From Verrucomicrobiota bacterium (GTDB lineage: Bacteria; Verrucomicrobiota; Kiritimatiellia; CAIVKH01), in NCBI GenBank assembly GCA_024233345.1, contig JACKPT010000013.1, positions 49,921 to 113,920 on the forward strand: a stretch of DNA of 64,000 nucleotides, in the 5' to 3' direction. The notes beneath the pieces were generated by a model. It saw only the letters and a program-made list of their open reading frames with translations. It did not search any database and had not been told where the DNA came from. Position 1 is the first letter of the stretch, and each line of letters opens with the position of its first letter. A program made the position numbers and the translations under genes. Below, in pieces: positions 9,504 to 18,453 of this stretch.

Positions 9504-10490
9504 ATGATCCCGCTGGCGATCCGTCTGTTATGGATGGCCTTGCTGGTGTGGGGGGCGTGGGGAGTGCGCCGCCGGGGTTGGGTCGGGCCGGGATTTACCC
9601 GGGGGTTGAGCCGGTTGACCCTCGAGGTGTTTTTTCCATGCCTGGTGCTGACACAGATCATCAAGACCGTGGAGGCCGGTACCCTGCACACGGTGGGTGC
9701 CCTCGGATTGTATGCCGCGGGTATGCTGGGCGTTTCCGGCTGGCTCGCAGCACTCGTGCATCGCCATCGCCATCTTGCCGTCGACCGCCGGAGCTTTGTC
9801 TATTGCGCGGTGATGCCCAACTGGATTTTTCTGCCCCTGGCGATTGCCGGGCCGCTGTATGGGGATCCAGGGGTGGCCTTGGTGATCCTGTTCAACATCC
9901 CGATGCAGATTCTGTTATGGACGGTGGGGGTGGCCTATCTGCATCACGCCTTGCGAGGGACAAGGGCGTTTCGGGATCTGGTATTGAATCCGGGATTGCT
10001 GGCGGCGCTGGTTGGAACCGGGATCGGCATTTTCTGGAAGCCCGATCCGGGGTCGGCGGGATGGATTGAATCGCTGTTTGCCATCGTGGCCAGGGTCGGA
10101 TCCGTCACGGTTCCGGTTTCTCTGGTCGTTCTCGGTTGCCAGTTGGAGGAGGCGGGGGAGTTGATCGGGCGGTCCCGGGGGGGGCACAAGGATGTGGTGT
10201 GGCTGCGGCTGCTCGGCGCCCCGGTGGTGGCAATGGTCCTGCTGCTTGCCACGGCGTTACTGACCGGGTGGCCAGCCAGTCATGACAGCCGGATGGTCCT
10301 CTACCTCATCGCCTCGATGCCGGTGGCGGTCAGTGCCCCGGTGTTTCTGGCCCGCTACGGACGGGAGGCCGGATTTGCCGCCCAGTCTGTTTTGCGCTCG
10401 ACCCTGGTGTCGATGATCACTGTGCCGGCCCTGCTTCTCTTGTTTGGGAGTATCGACCGCCTGGTCATGACGTGGTATAGCGGACAGTAA
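9504..10490 (+). CDS. AEC family (auxin efflux carrier-like) permease
   Basis: This 328-residue inner-membrane protein has about ten hydrophobic segments in the split 5+5 layout of AEC transporters. A conserved N-terminal stretch (FFPCLVLTQIIK) and a late helix with MPVAVSAPVFLARYG fit the family. Members export or exchange organic anions such as malate, but the substrate is unknown here. It starts 21 bp after the YlbF-like gene and ends 8 bp before the sensor kinase, so the genes are probably co-transcribed. Confidence 0.8.
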   Translation: MIPLAIRLLWMALLVWGAWGVRRRGWVGPGFTRGLSRLTLEVFFPCLVLTQIIKTVEAGTLHTVGALGLYAAGMLGVSGWLAALVHRHRHLAVDRRSFVYCAVMPNWIFLPLAIAGPLYGDPGVALVILFNIPMQILLWTVGVAYLHHALRGTRAFRDLVLNPGLLAALVGTGIGIFWKPDPGSAGWIESLFAIVARVGSVTVPVSLVVLGCQLEEAGELIGRSRGGHKDVVWLRLLGAPVVAMVLLLATALLTGWPASHDSRMVLYLIASMPVAVSAPVFLARYGREAGFAAQSVLRSTLVSMITVPALLLLFGSIDRLVMTWYSGQ

Positions 10491-10498
10491 CCGACACC

Positions 10499-12241
10499 AT
10501 GAAATCGATTTCCATCTATGCCCGTGTGCGGTGGATTGTACTGGCGACCACCTTGTGTTCTCTGCTGGCTGCCAATGTCTGTGGATTGATGGTGGTTCAT
10601 CGCCTGTGGCATGAAAACCGGGAACAGCATATTCGTGCCACCATCGAGTCCATGGTTCAGATTCTGGGGCAGCGTTGGGACAATCCTGAAGAGCCCCTCC
10701 AGCACCTGTCGGTTCTTTCCGCTCATGCGGATATGCGGTACGCGTTGATTCTCGATGGGCAGGGGGAGGCCATGGCAACCTGGGGAGAACCGCTGGCGCG
10801 GTTGGAGCCGACCGAGGGGGGCGGGCGCACCTCGCTTTCCATTCGGGATTATGGAACCTACTGGGAGGTCTGGTGTCCCATCCTGCAGCAAGGAGATGAA
10901 GTCGGCACACTACAGGTACAGATCGATCAGGTTCGTGATCAAAGGCGATTCCGGGAAATTATTCTGGCCTCCCTCGGGGTGATCAGCCTGGGCCTGATTC
11001 TTGCTGCGGCCCTTTCCCCCCTGGCGGTCCGTCCGATGATCAAACCCCTGAAGAATATGACGGATTTTGTGGCCAGGGTGAAGGCCGGGGAGCAAACCAA
11101 TGAACGGATTTCCTATGCCCGAGAAGACGAGATGGGCGCCCTGGCGGCGGGCATCAATGGGATGCTGGATCGAATATCCCTCGCCTCGAACCGGATGATT
11201 GACCAACTCGCGTTTTTGCAGGATCTGGTCAATTCCATGCCCTTGCCGATTTATTGCAAAAGCACCTCCGGCAGCTACTTGTTGGTGAATCGCCGGTTTG
11301 CCGAACTGGTGGTTCGCCGTCCGGTGGAGGCGATCATTGGCCGGACCCTGGCGGAGGTTCGGCCGGATCTCGCTTCGGGTGTGCTGCGGGAACTCGAACG
11401 GATGGATCAGGTGTTGATCGAATCGGCGGAAGGTCCTCAGATTCTGGAGGAGCGAATCGCCGATGTGGATGGGAACGAGCGTGAGGTCCGCGTGACCAAG
11501 TCGGTGTTCAGAAATGCCCGGAGCGAGGTCGCCGGGCTGATTGGGATTATCGAGGAACTCACCGAGGAGCGGGCCATTGAGCGAGCGGCGGTGGAGTCGA
11601 TCGTGGTTGAGCAACAGCGGATCTCCCGCGATCTGCACAATGACTTGAGTCAAGTGATCACCGCTGCGGCTTACAAACTGAAATTGATTGAACTGCAAGC
11701 GGGCCAGGACATGAGCGGGGGCATGGTCGATGGCTTGAAGGAAGCCCTGGCGCTGGTGAATCAGGCTGCAGCAAAAACGCGGTCGATCGCCCGGGAATTG
11801 ACCCCGGTAGAGTTGGAGGGAGACGGGTTGTCGGACGCCTTGCAGGTGCTCGTCAGGTCGATCGAGAAAGGTCGAAGTCTTCGATGTACCTATCAGGGCG
11901 AGGACCCGATTTCCCCCCTGCCCGGGGCCATGGCCAATCAGGTCTATGCCCTTGTGTTGCAAATGATGCAACTGGCAACCCGGTTTCGCGCCGTGACCAG
12001 GATCGACCTGCAGGTGGAGGATCGGCCCGACCTTCTTTCTCTTCATGTGTCCTTTGACGGGCTGTTGGACCCCGGCAGTGAAGCGGAACAGATCATCTGG
12101 GAAAAGGGGCTGGAGATTTTGCGGTACCGCGCCCGTTTAATCAGCGGGAAAATTATATATGCAAAAAATAGAGAATGTGCTAACTCTTTGTCATGCATGA
12201 TTCAACGGAAGGGATTGGAGCGGGGGGCGGCGAAGTCGTAG
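10499..12241 (+). CDS. Membrane sensor histidine kinase (HAMP-PAS-HisKA_3) with degenerate ATPase domain
   Basis: This 580-residue kinase has a transmembrane helix at about 14-38, a periplasmic sensor region, a second helix at about 153-175, a HAMP domain, a PAS domain near 235-350 and a NarL-class H-box (RISRDLHNDLSQ, phospho-acceptor H380). The C-terminal region should be a HATPase_c domain, but the usual N-box and DNGxG/GLGL glycine motifs are not recognisable. The segment reads QLATRFRAVTRIDLQVED and SFDGLLDPGSEAEQ instead. The last 49 bp overlap the response-regulator gene, the expected partner. Confidence 0.85.
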   Translation: MKSISIYARVRWIVLATTLCSLLAANVCGLMVVHRLWHENREQHIRATIESMVQILGQRWDNPEEPLQHLSVLSAHADMRYALILDGQGEAMATWGEPLARLEPTEGGGRTSLSIRDYGTYWEVWCPILQQGDEVGTLQVQIDQVRDQRRFREIILASLGVISLGLILAAALSPLAVRPMIKPLKNMTDFVARVKAGEQTNERISYAREDEMGALAAGINGMLDRISLASNRMIDQLAFLQDLVNSMPLPIYCKSTSGSYLLVNRRFAELVVRRPVEAIIGRTLAEVRPDLASGVLRELERMDQVLIESAEGPQILEERIADVDGNEREVRVTKSVFRNARSEVAGLIGIIEELTEERAIERAAVESIVVEQQRISRDLHNDLSQVITAAAYKLKLIELQAGQDMSGGMVDGLKEALALVNQAAAKTRSIARELTPVELEGDGLSDALQVLVRSIEKGRSLRCTYQGEDPISPLPGAMANQVYALVLQMMQLATRFRAVTRIDLQVEDRPDLLSLHVSFDGLLDPGSEAEQIIWEKGLEILRYRARLISGKIIYAKNRECANSLSCMIQRKGLERGAAKS

Positions 12242-12984
12242 CCAGGGACGCTGCAGCTGCGAAGCCGGTGCAAATACTGGTTGTGGACGACCATCCTGTC
12301 GTACGAGAGGGGTTGGTTGGGATCATTTCCCGCCATCAGGAGTACGCTATTTGCGGCGAGGCGGCGACCATCGAGGGGGCGCTGGATCAAGCCCGCACGA
12401 AGAAACCCGACCTGGTGCTGGTGGATTTACTTCTCAAGGGACAGGATGGTTTGGAGCTGGTGCGGCGGCTGCATCGGCTGAATCGTTCCATGCCCATCTT
12501 GGTCATTTCCATTCAGGATGAGGAATTGTACGCGGAGCGGGCGCTCCGGGCCGGAGCATCCGGGTATATCATGAAGGATGCAGTCACTGAGAATATCCTG
12601 TCCGCGATTGAGACGCTGCGTGAGGGCGGGGTCTTCCTGAGCAAAGCCATGACAGGACGTATCGTCCGGAAATATGTCGATACCAAGCACGATGGAGAGC
12701 CGGAGCTGAGCCAGCTTACCGACCGGGAATTGCATGTGTTCCAGCAGATTGCCCTCGGATTGAAGATGCGGGAAATTGCCGAAGCGATGGGTTTGAGTGT
12801 CAAGACCATCGAAACCTTTCGTGAAAACATCAAAAAGAAACTGGGCATTCGCAGCGCCAGTGAACTGGTGCGGTTTGCTGCGAACTGGGCGTCCATTCAC
12901 GGCATCGACCAGAAGAGCGATTCGGAAGCTACCCCTCCCCCCGGAGTTTTGCCGCCACCCGGTGGAGAAACATCAGGACCCTGA
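12193..12984 (+). CDS. NarL/FixJ-type response regulator
   Basis: This 263-residue regulator has a receiver domain (VDDHPVVREGL; phospho-acceptor D78 in LVDLLLKG) and a C-terminal LuxR-type HTH (LTDRELHVFQQIALGLKMRE, then GLSVKTIETFRENI). It overlaps the kinase gene in another frame, so the two are translationally linked. The first 25 residues are a non-conserved extension, but no later start codon fits better. The proline-rich tail is encoded over the 3' end of the convergent membrane-protein gene (56-bp overlap). Confidence 0.92.
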   Translation: MHDSTEGIGAGGGEVVARDAAAAKPVQILVVDDHPVVREGLVGIISRHQEYAICGEAATIEGALDQARTKKPDLVLVDLLLKGQDGLELVRRLHRLNRSMPILVISIQDEELYAERALRAGASGYIMKDAVTENILSAIETLREGGVFLSKAMTGRIVRKYVDTKHDGEPELSQLTDRELHVFQQIALGLKMREIAEAMGLSVKTIETFRENIKKKLGIRSASELVRFAANWASIHGIDQKSDSEATPPPGVLPPPGGETSGP

Positions 12985-13594
12985 ACAACACAAGAATCAT
13001 CGCGATCACCCACACCACAACCGCCTGTGGATTGCCGTTGTCGGCAGCTTCCATCTGACTGAGGTCTCCGAGGGAGAGGGCGGCAAGCAGGATGAGGGCG
13101 GTGGAAAACAACAACAGGGTCAGTTCGTGCAGCCAGCTATGGTGGCTATCCGCCCCGGCCATTTTCCGGGCGGCATAATATCTTCGAAAAGGAAACAGCA
13201 CCGCGAGGGTGACGACCAGCACATTGTAGACATGCCGGACCTCGAACAGATATCCGGTAATGGCAAACCACAGCAGCAGCGCAGTGACAATGGTGGTCAG
13301 GCCCTGAATGATCACCATGAAGGGAGGGAACCACTGATCGCGTGCGGGCAGACGGCGGGTGAGGCGGAGGGCCATCGGCGATTCCGGATCCAGTTTCAGG
13401 CCCTGATCGAGCAGCCCGGCCAGGGCCAGTCCCACCCCGATCACCCCGAAAAACCAGGGCTCGCGAATGTTCAGGGCAACCATCAGCAAGGGCGGGGAGA
13501 TGATCGGGATCCAGGTCATCAGAAAGGTAATGCGGTAGTGACCGCGAAACCGCGGGTGGGAAGGGGCATATTCATGATACAAGGGTATGGCCAT
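12929..13594 (-). CDS. Polytopic membrane protein of unknown function
   Basis: This 221-residue protein is not recognised. It has about five to six hydrophobic helices, for example ITFLMTWIPIISPPLLMVAL, FMVIIQGLTTIVTALLLWF and VVWVIAMILVLFRVLMFL, separated by basic loops. The gene is convergent with the response regulator and divergent from rsmD. The short intergenic region before rsmD may hold both promoters. Confidence 0.6.
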   Translation of the reverse strand: MAIPLYHEYAPSHPRFRGHYRITFLMTWIPIISPPLLMVALNIREPWFFGVIGVGLALAGLLDQGLKLDPESPMALRLTRRLPARDQWFPPFMVIIQGLTTIVTALLLWFAITGYLFEVRHVYNVLVVTLAVLFPFRRYYAARKMAGADSHHSWLHELTLLLFSTALILLAALSLGDLSQMEAADNGNPQAVVVWVIAMILVLFRVLMFLHRVAAKLRGEG

Positions 13595-13675
13595 GCCTCG
13601 GAAACTATGGCGGCTCCCCGGTTTTCATGCAATGTTCATTGTCAGGGATCGGGATAACCGATAGAAGATAGCGCC

Positions 13676-14254
13676 ATGATTCGGATTACCGCAGGCCGCT
13701 TGGGTGGCCGTCACATCAAGACCCCGGGCGATCAGGTCCGGCCGACCCAGGACCGGGTGAGGCAGGCCCTCTACTCCTCGCTGGGGGCATTTGTCGGGGG
13801 GGCGAAGGTGCTGGATCTGTATGCCGGAACCGGGGCCCTCGGCCTGGAGGCTCTGAGCCGGGGGGCGGACCGGGTGACCTGGGTGGAACAGTCGGCCAAG
13901 GTTTTTGCCGGGCTGGTCGAGAATGTGCGGACACTTGCCGGCGAGGCCTCGGCGGATTGCCACCGTTCCGATGTCCTGTCTTTTCTCCGGCGTCCTCCCC
14001 GGCCCCCGGCCCCATACGATCTTGTCCTCGCCGACCCGCCATACGATCACCCGGATGCTTCGGCCGGTCGGTTGATGGACCTGTTGACCGCCCAGGCCTG
14101 GATGGTGCAGGGGGGGGTGTTTGTCTACGAACAGCGGGCGAGAACAGAGAAGATCGACAAACCGGGATGGGGTGTCCTAAAAGATGAACGATACGGCGAG
14201 ACCCGGTTGGTCCTGTACCGACAGCTTGCCGATCCCATGAAGGAACGAGTATGA
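13676..14254 (+). CDS. rsmD: 16S rRNA (guanine(966)-N2)-methyltransferase RsmD
   Basis: This 192-residue SAM-dependent enzyme methylates G966 of 16S rRNA. It shows the N-terminal MIRITAGRLGGRHI, the RPTQDRVRQALYSSL segment, the SAM-binding loop VLDLYAGTGALGLEALSRG and the catalytic DPPYD. It overlaps coaD by 4 nt, the classic rsmD-coaD pairing, and opens the operon that leads into fatty-acid synthesis. Confidence 0.93.
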   Translation: MIRITAGRLGGRHIKTPGDQVRPTQDRVRQALYSSLGAFVGGAKVLDLYAGTGALGLEALSRGADRVTWVEQSAKVFAGLVENVRTLAGEASADCHRSDVLSFLRRPPRPPAPYDLVLADPPYDHPDASAGRLMDLLTAQAWMVQGGVFVYEQRARTEKIDKPGWGVLKDERYGETRLVLYRQLADPMKERV

Positions 14255-14757
14255 AACCATCGGCAATCTATCCCGGCACCTTTGATCCCATGACCCTTGG
14301 ACATCTCGATATCGTCCGTCGGGCATCCGAGGTGTTTGACCGGTTGGTCGTGGCGGTGGCGGAGACCCCCCGCAAGCAGCCATGGTTTTCCCTTGAGGAG
14401 CGGATGGCCATGGTGGCGGAGGCCACGCGCGATCTGCCTGGCGTGGAAATTACCTCTTTTCACGGCCTGCTGGTCGATTTTGCCCGGGCCCAGGGGATCC
14501 GGGCGCTGGTTCGTGGCTTGCGTGCATTCTCCGACTTTGAGTACGAGTTCCAGATGGCCCTGTCCAACCGCAAACTTGCCCCCGACATCGAGACGATCTT
14601 TCTCATGACCTCGGATACCTTCAGTTATATCAGTTCGAGTGTGGTCAAGGAAATCACCAGTCTTGGCGGCAATACCGTCGATCTGGTACCCCCCTGCGTG
14701 CAAGTGATGCTGTCCGAAAAGCACAAAGGCCAAAATCGCGGGGCAGTGTCGTCATGA
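14251..14757 (+). CDS. coaD: Pantetheine-phosphate adenylyltransferase
   Basis: This 168-residue nucleotidyltransferase makes dephospho-CoA, the fourth step of CoA synthesis. It has YPGTFDPMTLGHLDI (the HxGH-type motif appears as TLGH), the RGLRAFSDFEYEFQMAL segment and the ISSSVVKEI signature. It overlaps rsmD and yceD by 4 nt on both sides, so the three are translationally coupled. CoA supply fits the fab genes downstream. Confidence 0.95.
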   Translation: MKPSAIYPGTFDPMTLGHLDIVRRASEVFDRLVVAVAETPRKQPWFSLEERMAMVAEATRDLPGVEITSFHGLLVDFARAQGIRALVRGLRAFSDFEYEFQMALSNRKLAPDIETIFLMTSDTFSYISSSVVKEITSLGGNTVDLVPPCVQVMLSEKHKGQNRGAVSS

Positions 14758-15221
14758 TTATCGACCTGATGAAATTGTCCCCCGAAGGGGAGACCTTCAC
14801 CGGGGCCGACGCGCCGGAGGTGCTGGACCTCGATCAGGACCGATTTGTGCATCCGGCTCAGCCGGTCCGCTATGATCTGTTTGCCCAGGTGGTGGGGCAG
14901 GAGCTCATTGTCCGGGGATCGGTCAATACCACCGTCAAGGTCCTCTGTGGCCGTTGCGCAGGTTTTTTCTCGACAACCTTGTCCGTTTCGTCTTTCCTAC
15001 GCGCTTACTCGATCCAGGAAGGGGTTCAATCCGTTGATATTACGGAGGATCTCCGCGAGGAATTGCTGGTGGAGCTTCCGTCCTTCCCCTCCTGTTCATG
15101 GGATGGAAAGGGTATTTGTCCATATTCCGGGGTGAATTTGGAAGAATTGAAAGTGCCGGAAGAGGCACCGGATGAGTCCTGCTGGGGTGCGCTCGATCAA
15201 TGGAAAGAGGCATCGGAATAA
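14754..15221 (+). CDS. DUF177/YceD family protein
   Basis: This 155-residue protein precedes rpmF, the near-universal position of YceD (DUF177). It has the CGRC pair in VKVLCGRCAGFFSTTL and a second pair of cysteines near the C-terminus (SCSWDGKGIC). The family is linked to 23S rRNA accumulation and large-subunit assembly. The start overlaps coaD by 4 nt. Confidence 0.85.
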   Translation: MIIDLMKLSPEGETFTGADAPEVLDLDQDRFVHPAQPVRYDLFAQVVGQELIVRGSVNTTVKVLCGRCAGFFSTTLSVSSFLRAYSIQEGVQSVDITEDLREELLVELPSFPSCSWDGKGICPYSGVNLEELKVPEEAPDESCWGALDQWKEASE

Positions 15222-15257
15222 CCCGGCAGGCCAACTTGATGTGATAGGAGTAGGATC

Positions 15258-15443
15258 ATGGCAGTTCCAAAAAGAAAAACGTCCAAGATGAAGCGTCGTC
15301 AACGTCAGGCCTCGCACAAACGTGCGCTGCCCGCGATTTCTGAAGACAAGCAAAGCGGCGGGTTGCACTTGCCGCATCGGGTGTGCCCCGAGACCGGGAT
15401 GTACCGCGGTCGGCAGGTCTTGATCGTATCCGACGACGAATAA
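15258..15443 (+). CDS. rpmF: 50S ribosomal protein L32
   Basis: This 61-residue basic protein begins MAVPKRKTSKMKRRQRQASH, diagnostic of L32. Only one cysteine of the zinc ribbon remains (HRVCPETGMYRG), so this is a non-zinc-type copy. AGGAGTAGGATC precedes the ATG. It lies between yceD and plsX as in many bacteria. Confidence 0.96.
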   Translation: MAVPKRKTSKMKRRQRQASHKRALPAISEDKQSGGLHLPHRVCPETGMYRGRQVLIVSDDE

Positions 15444-15461
15444 AGACCGACGGATTGGCTC

Positions 15462-16469
15462 ATGCGGATTGCCGTTGACGCGATGGGGGGCGATTTTGCC
15501 CCTGCGGAAATCGTCAAGGGGGCCTGTGAAGCCGCCGCCGCCTTTCCCGACATTGAGGTTCTGTACCTAGTCGGCGACCGTGAGGCGGTGCAGCGCGAGT
15601 TGGACCGGCAGAAGCAGGTTCCCCCCGCGATTCAAGTGGTCCACAGCGATGAAGTGATCGGGATGGGGGAGGCACCTGCGAGCGCGGTGCGCCGGAAAAA
15701 GAAGTCCTCCATCAACCTCGCGGTGGACCTGGTCAAGACCGGCGAGGCCCAGGCGGTTTTTTCCGCCGGCAATACCGGGGCGGCGGTTGCCGCAGGGCAG
15801 CTCAAGCTCCGGACGCTTGAAGGCGTGATCCGGCCGGGTATCGCCACGGTTTTTCCCTCACCGACCAAACCCTTTGTGCTGATTGATGCCGGTGCCACCC
15901 CCGATGCGATTCCCGAGAGCCTGATGCAATTTGCGATCATGGGCTCCGTCTACTCCCGGGAAATTCTCGGGGTTGCCCAGCCCAAGGTCGGCCTGATGAG
16001 CATTGGGGAAGAAGATGCCAAGGGAAACGAAGTGACCAAGGAGACCTTCCACCTGCTCCAGCAGGCCCCCATCGATTTTGTCGGCAATATCGAGGGCCAT
16101 GACCTGTTCGAGGGCCATGTCGATGTGGTGGTCTGTGATGGCTTTGTCGGCAATGTCATCCTCAAAACCAGCGAAAGCGTGGGCCATGCCATCGTTACCT
16201 GGATCAAGCATGAGTTTGTCCGCAATCCGATTCGCATTCTTGGCGCGATCCTGTTGCGGGGCGCCCTGAAAAGTTTGAAGAAGAAAGTCAACCCTGAGTC
16301 GTATGGCGGGGCGCCGCTGCTCGGCGTCAAGGGCACGGTTCTCATCGGTCACGGATCGTCCTCCCATGTCGCGGCCTTTCATGGCATTCGCTCGGCCCGT
16401 GACGCAGTCAAGCACCACGTCAACGAGGCCATCGTGAAGGCCATTGCCACCGCACAAACATCCGGCTAA
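15462..16469 (+). CDS. plsX: Phosphate acyltransferase PlsX
   Basis: This 335-residue peripheral membrane enzyme makes acyl-phosphate from acyl-ACP for phospholipid synthesis. MRIAVDAMGGDFAP, the SAGNTGA loop, the VCDGFVGNVILKTSE stretch and GHGSSSHVAAFHGIR are family signatures. It lies 18 bp after rpmF and leads into fabH. Confidence 0.96.
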   Translation: MRIAVDAMGGDFAPAEIVKGACEAAAAFPDIEVLYLVGDREAVQRELDRQKQVPPAIQVVHSDEVIGMGEAPASAVRRKKKSSINLAVDLVKTGEAQAVFSAGNTGAAVAAGQLKLRTLEGVIRPGIATVFPSPTKPFVLIDAGATPDAIPESLMQFAIMGSVYSREILGVAQPKVGLMSIGEEDAKGNEVTKETFHLLQQAPIDFVGNIEGHDLFEGHVDVVVCDGFVGNVILKTSESVGHAIVTWIKHEFVRNPIRILGAILLRGALKSLKKKVNPESYGGAPLLGVKGTVLIGHGSSSHVAAFHGIRSARDAVKHHVNEAIVKAIATAQTSG

Positions 16470-16482
16470 ACTCGAGCCCCTC

Positions 16483-17499
16483 ATGAAAAATCCACGTTAT
16501 CAGCAAACCCTGCGGCCGGTCTGCATCACCGGCACCGGTTCTTTTGTTCCCGACCGGATCATGACCAATCAGGATCTGGAGAAGATTGTCGACACCACCG
16601 ATCAGTGGATCCTGGACCGAACCGGGATCCGGGAGCGGCGGATTGCCGGAGAGCAGGAGTTTACCTCGACCATGGGAGCGGAAGCGGCTCGCCGGGCGCT
16701 GGCCGATGCCGGGGTCTCGCCCGAGGAAGTGGATCTGATCATCGTTGCCACCATTACCCCCGACATGGTGTTCCCCAACACCGCGTGTTATGTGCAGGAG
16801 GCGATCGGGGCGACCCATGCGTTTTGTTTTGACCTGGAGGCTGCCTGCTCCGGATTTTTATATGGGCTTGAGGTGGCCGAGCAATTTGTATCGAGCGGAC
16901 GGGTCGACACTGTCCTCCTCATTGGCGCGGAAAAAATCAGCAGCATCACCGATTGGTCCGACCGTTCCCTCTGTATTCTGTTTGGGGATGGGGCAGGGGC
17001 CGCAGTGATTCAATCCCGCGAGGACGCCACGGGCATTCTTGCCAGCTCGCTGAAATCCGATGGCGGTCTGGCCAGTCTGCTGCAGCTTCCCGCCGGGGGG
17101 AGCCGGCTGCCTGCGTCCATGGAGACGGTTGCCCAGAAGTTGCACTACATGAAAATGGATGGCCGGGAAGTGTTCAAACACGCGGTGACCTGTATGACCA
17201 CGGCGGCCAAGGACGCCCTGAGCCAGTGCGGGTTGACCATGGAGGACATCGCCCTGGTGATCCCGCATCAGGCCAATATGCGGATCATCAAGGCGATCGG
17301 CGACCGACTCGGCGGCGACCGGGAAAAATATTTTGTCAACCTCGACCGCTACGGCAATACCTCCGCAGCATCGGTCATTGTGGCGCTCGACGAGGCGGCG
17401 CGAAGCGGTCGCCTCCACCCTGGCGACAAGGTGCTGATGATTGCATTCGGGGGCGGCTTTGTCTGGGGGGCAACCATTCTGGAATGGAGTAAAGCATGA
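16483..17499 (+). CDS. fabH: 3-oxoacyl-ACP synthase III (FabH)
   Basis: This is the initiating condensing enzyme, which joins acetyl-CoA to malonyl-ACP. The Cys-His-Asn triad is visible: C122 in EAACSGFLYG, H262 in IPHQANMRII and N292 in YGNTSAAS. I start at the ATG at 16483 (338 residues). The frame is open to a TTG at 16444 inside plsX, which would add 13 unconserved residues. It ends 4 nt into fabD. Confidence 0.95.
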   Translation: MKNPRYQQTLRPVCITGTGSFVPDRIMTNQDLEKIVDTTDQWILDRTGIRERRIAGEQEFTSTMGAEAARRALADAGVSPEEVDLIIVATITPDMVFPNTACYVQEAIGATHAFCFDLEAACSGFLYGLEVAEQFVSSGRVDTVLLIGAEKISSITDWSDRSLCILFGDGAGAAVIQSREDATGILASSLKSDGGLASLLQLPAGGSRLPASMETVAQKLHYMKMDGREVFKHAVTCMTTAAKDALSQCGLTMEDIALVIPHQANMRIIKAIGDRLGGDREKYFVNLDRYGNTSAASVIVALDEAARSGRLHPGDKVLMIAFGGGFVWGATILEWSKA

Positions 17500-18413
17500 G
17501 CAAGACCGCATTGTTATTTCCCGGACAGGGGGCCCAGTCCGTGGGTATGGGACACTCCTTTGCCGAGGGCAGCCCGGCCGCGAAAGCGCTGTTTGACCGG
17601 GCCGCTGAAGTACTGGGGTATGATCTTGCCGCCCTTTGTTTTGAGGGGCCGATCGAGACCCTGACCTTGTCCCACCACGCCCAGCCCGGCATCTTTGTCA
17701 CCAGTGTCGCCGGTTATACGGTGCTGAAGGAGCGCCATCCCGCGTTTTCCTTTGCCCTGGCGGCCGGTTTGAGTTCCGGCGAATGGACGGCACTGCATCT
17801 GGCCGGCGTGGTCTCCTTTGAGGATACCCTCCGCATCCTGGATCGCCGTGGGCGGTTTATGCAGAAGGCCTGTGAGCAGACTCCGGGCGGCATGGTCAGT
17901 GTGCTGGGCGCATCGCCCGAACTGTTGCAGAAAGTCTGCAACGAAACCGGGGCCGAGCTGGCCAATCTCAATTCGCACGAGCAGACCGTGCTGTCGGGGC
18001 CGGTGGCCGCCATCGATCAAGCGGAGGCCCTCGCGGTGGAACTCGGGGCGAAACGGGCGATCCGGCTGAATGTCTCGGGGGCCTTTCACTCCACCCTGAT
18101 GAAGCCCGCCGCAGATCAGCTCGCGGACTTTCTGGCCGGGATTCCGTTCCAAACGCCGACCTTTCCGGTTCTCTCCAATGTTACCGGCATTCCCCATGCC
18201 CCGGATGGCGAGGCCATCAAGGCGGCCATGGTCGCCCAGATCTACTCCTCGGTCCGCTGGGTCCAGGGGATGGAATGGATGAAGGCAGAGGGGGTCGACC
18301 GATATGTTGAGTGCGGTCCGGGCAAGGTTCTGGCCGGCTTGTTGAAGCGCATTGACAAGCAGGCTGTGGTGCATATTCTATCGGACCTTTCCGGTGTGGA
18401 AGCCATCGGGTGA
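17496..18413 (+). CDS. fabD: Malonyl-CoA:ACP transacylase
   Basis: This 305-residue enzyme loads malonate onto ACP. It begins LLFPGQGAQSVGMG. The nucleophile lies in GLSSGEW (S93), where the usual GHSLGE has Leu in place of His before the serine, a variant seen in several PVC-type and related bacteria. The catalytic His is in VSGAFHSTLM, and VECGPGKVL closes the domain. It overlaps fabH by 4 nt. Confidence 0.95.
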   Translation: MSKTALLFPGQGAQSVGMGHSFAEGSPAAKALFDRAAEVLGYDLAALCFEGPIETLTLSHHAQPGIFVTSVAGYTVLKERHPAFSFALAAGLSSGEWTALHLAGVVSFEDTLRILDRRGRFMQKACEQTPGGMVSVLGASPELLQKVCNETGAELANLNSHEQTVLSGPVAAIDQAEALAVELGAKRAIRLNVSGAFHSTLMKPAADQLADFLAGIPFQTPTFPVLSNVTGIPHAPDGEAIKAAMVAQIYSSVRWVQGMEWMKAEGVDRYVECGPGKVLAGLLKRIDKQAVVHILSDLSGVEAIG

Positions 18414-18453
18414 TCGGTGATCACGCTATGGCCCTGACGCCAGGAGTCGACGC

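Noticed and set aside
13639..13667. TTGTCA-17-TAGAAG as promoter of rsmD
   Set aside because: The start point would fall about 2 nt before the ATG, leaving no leader for the ribosome-binding site.
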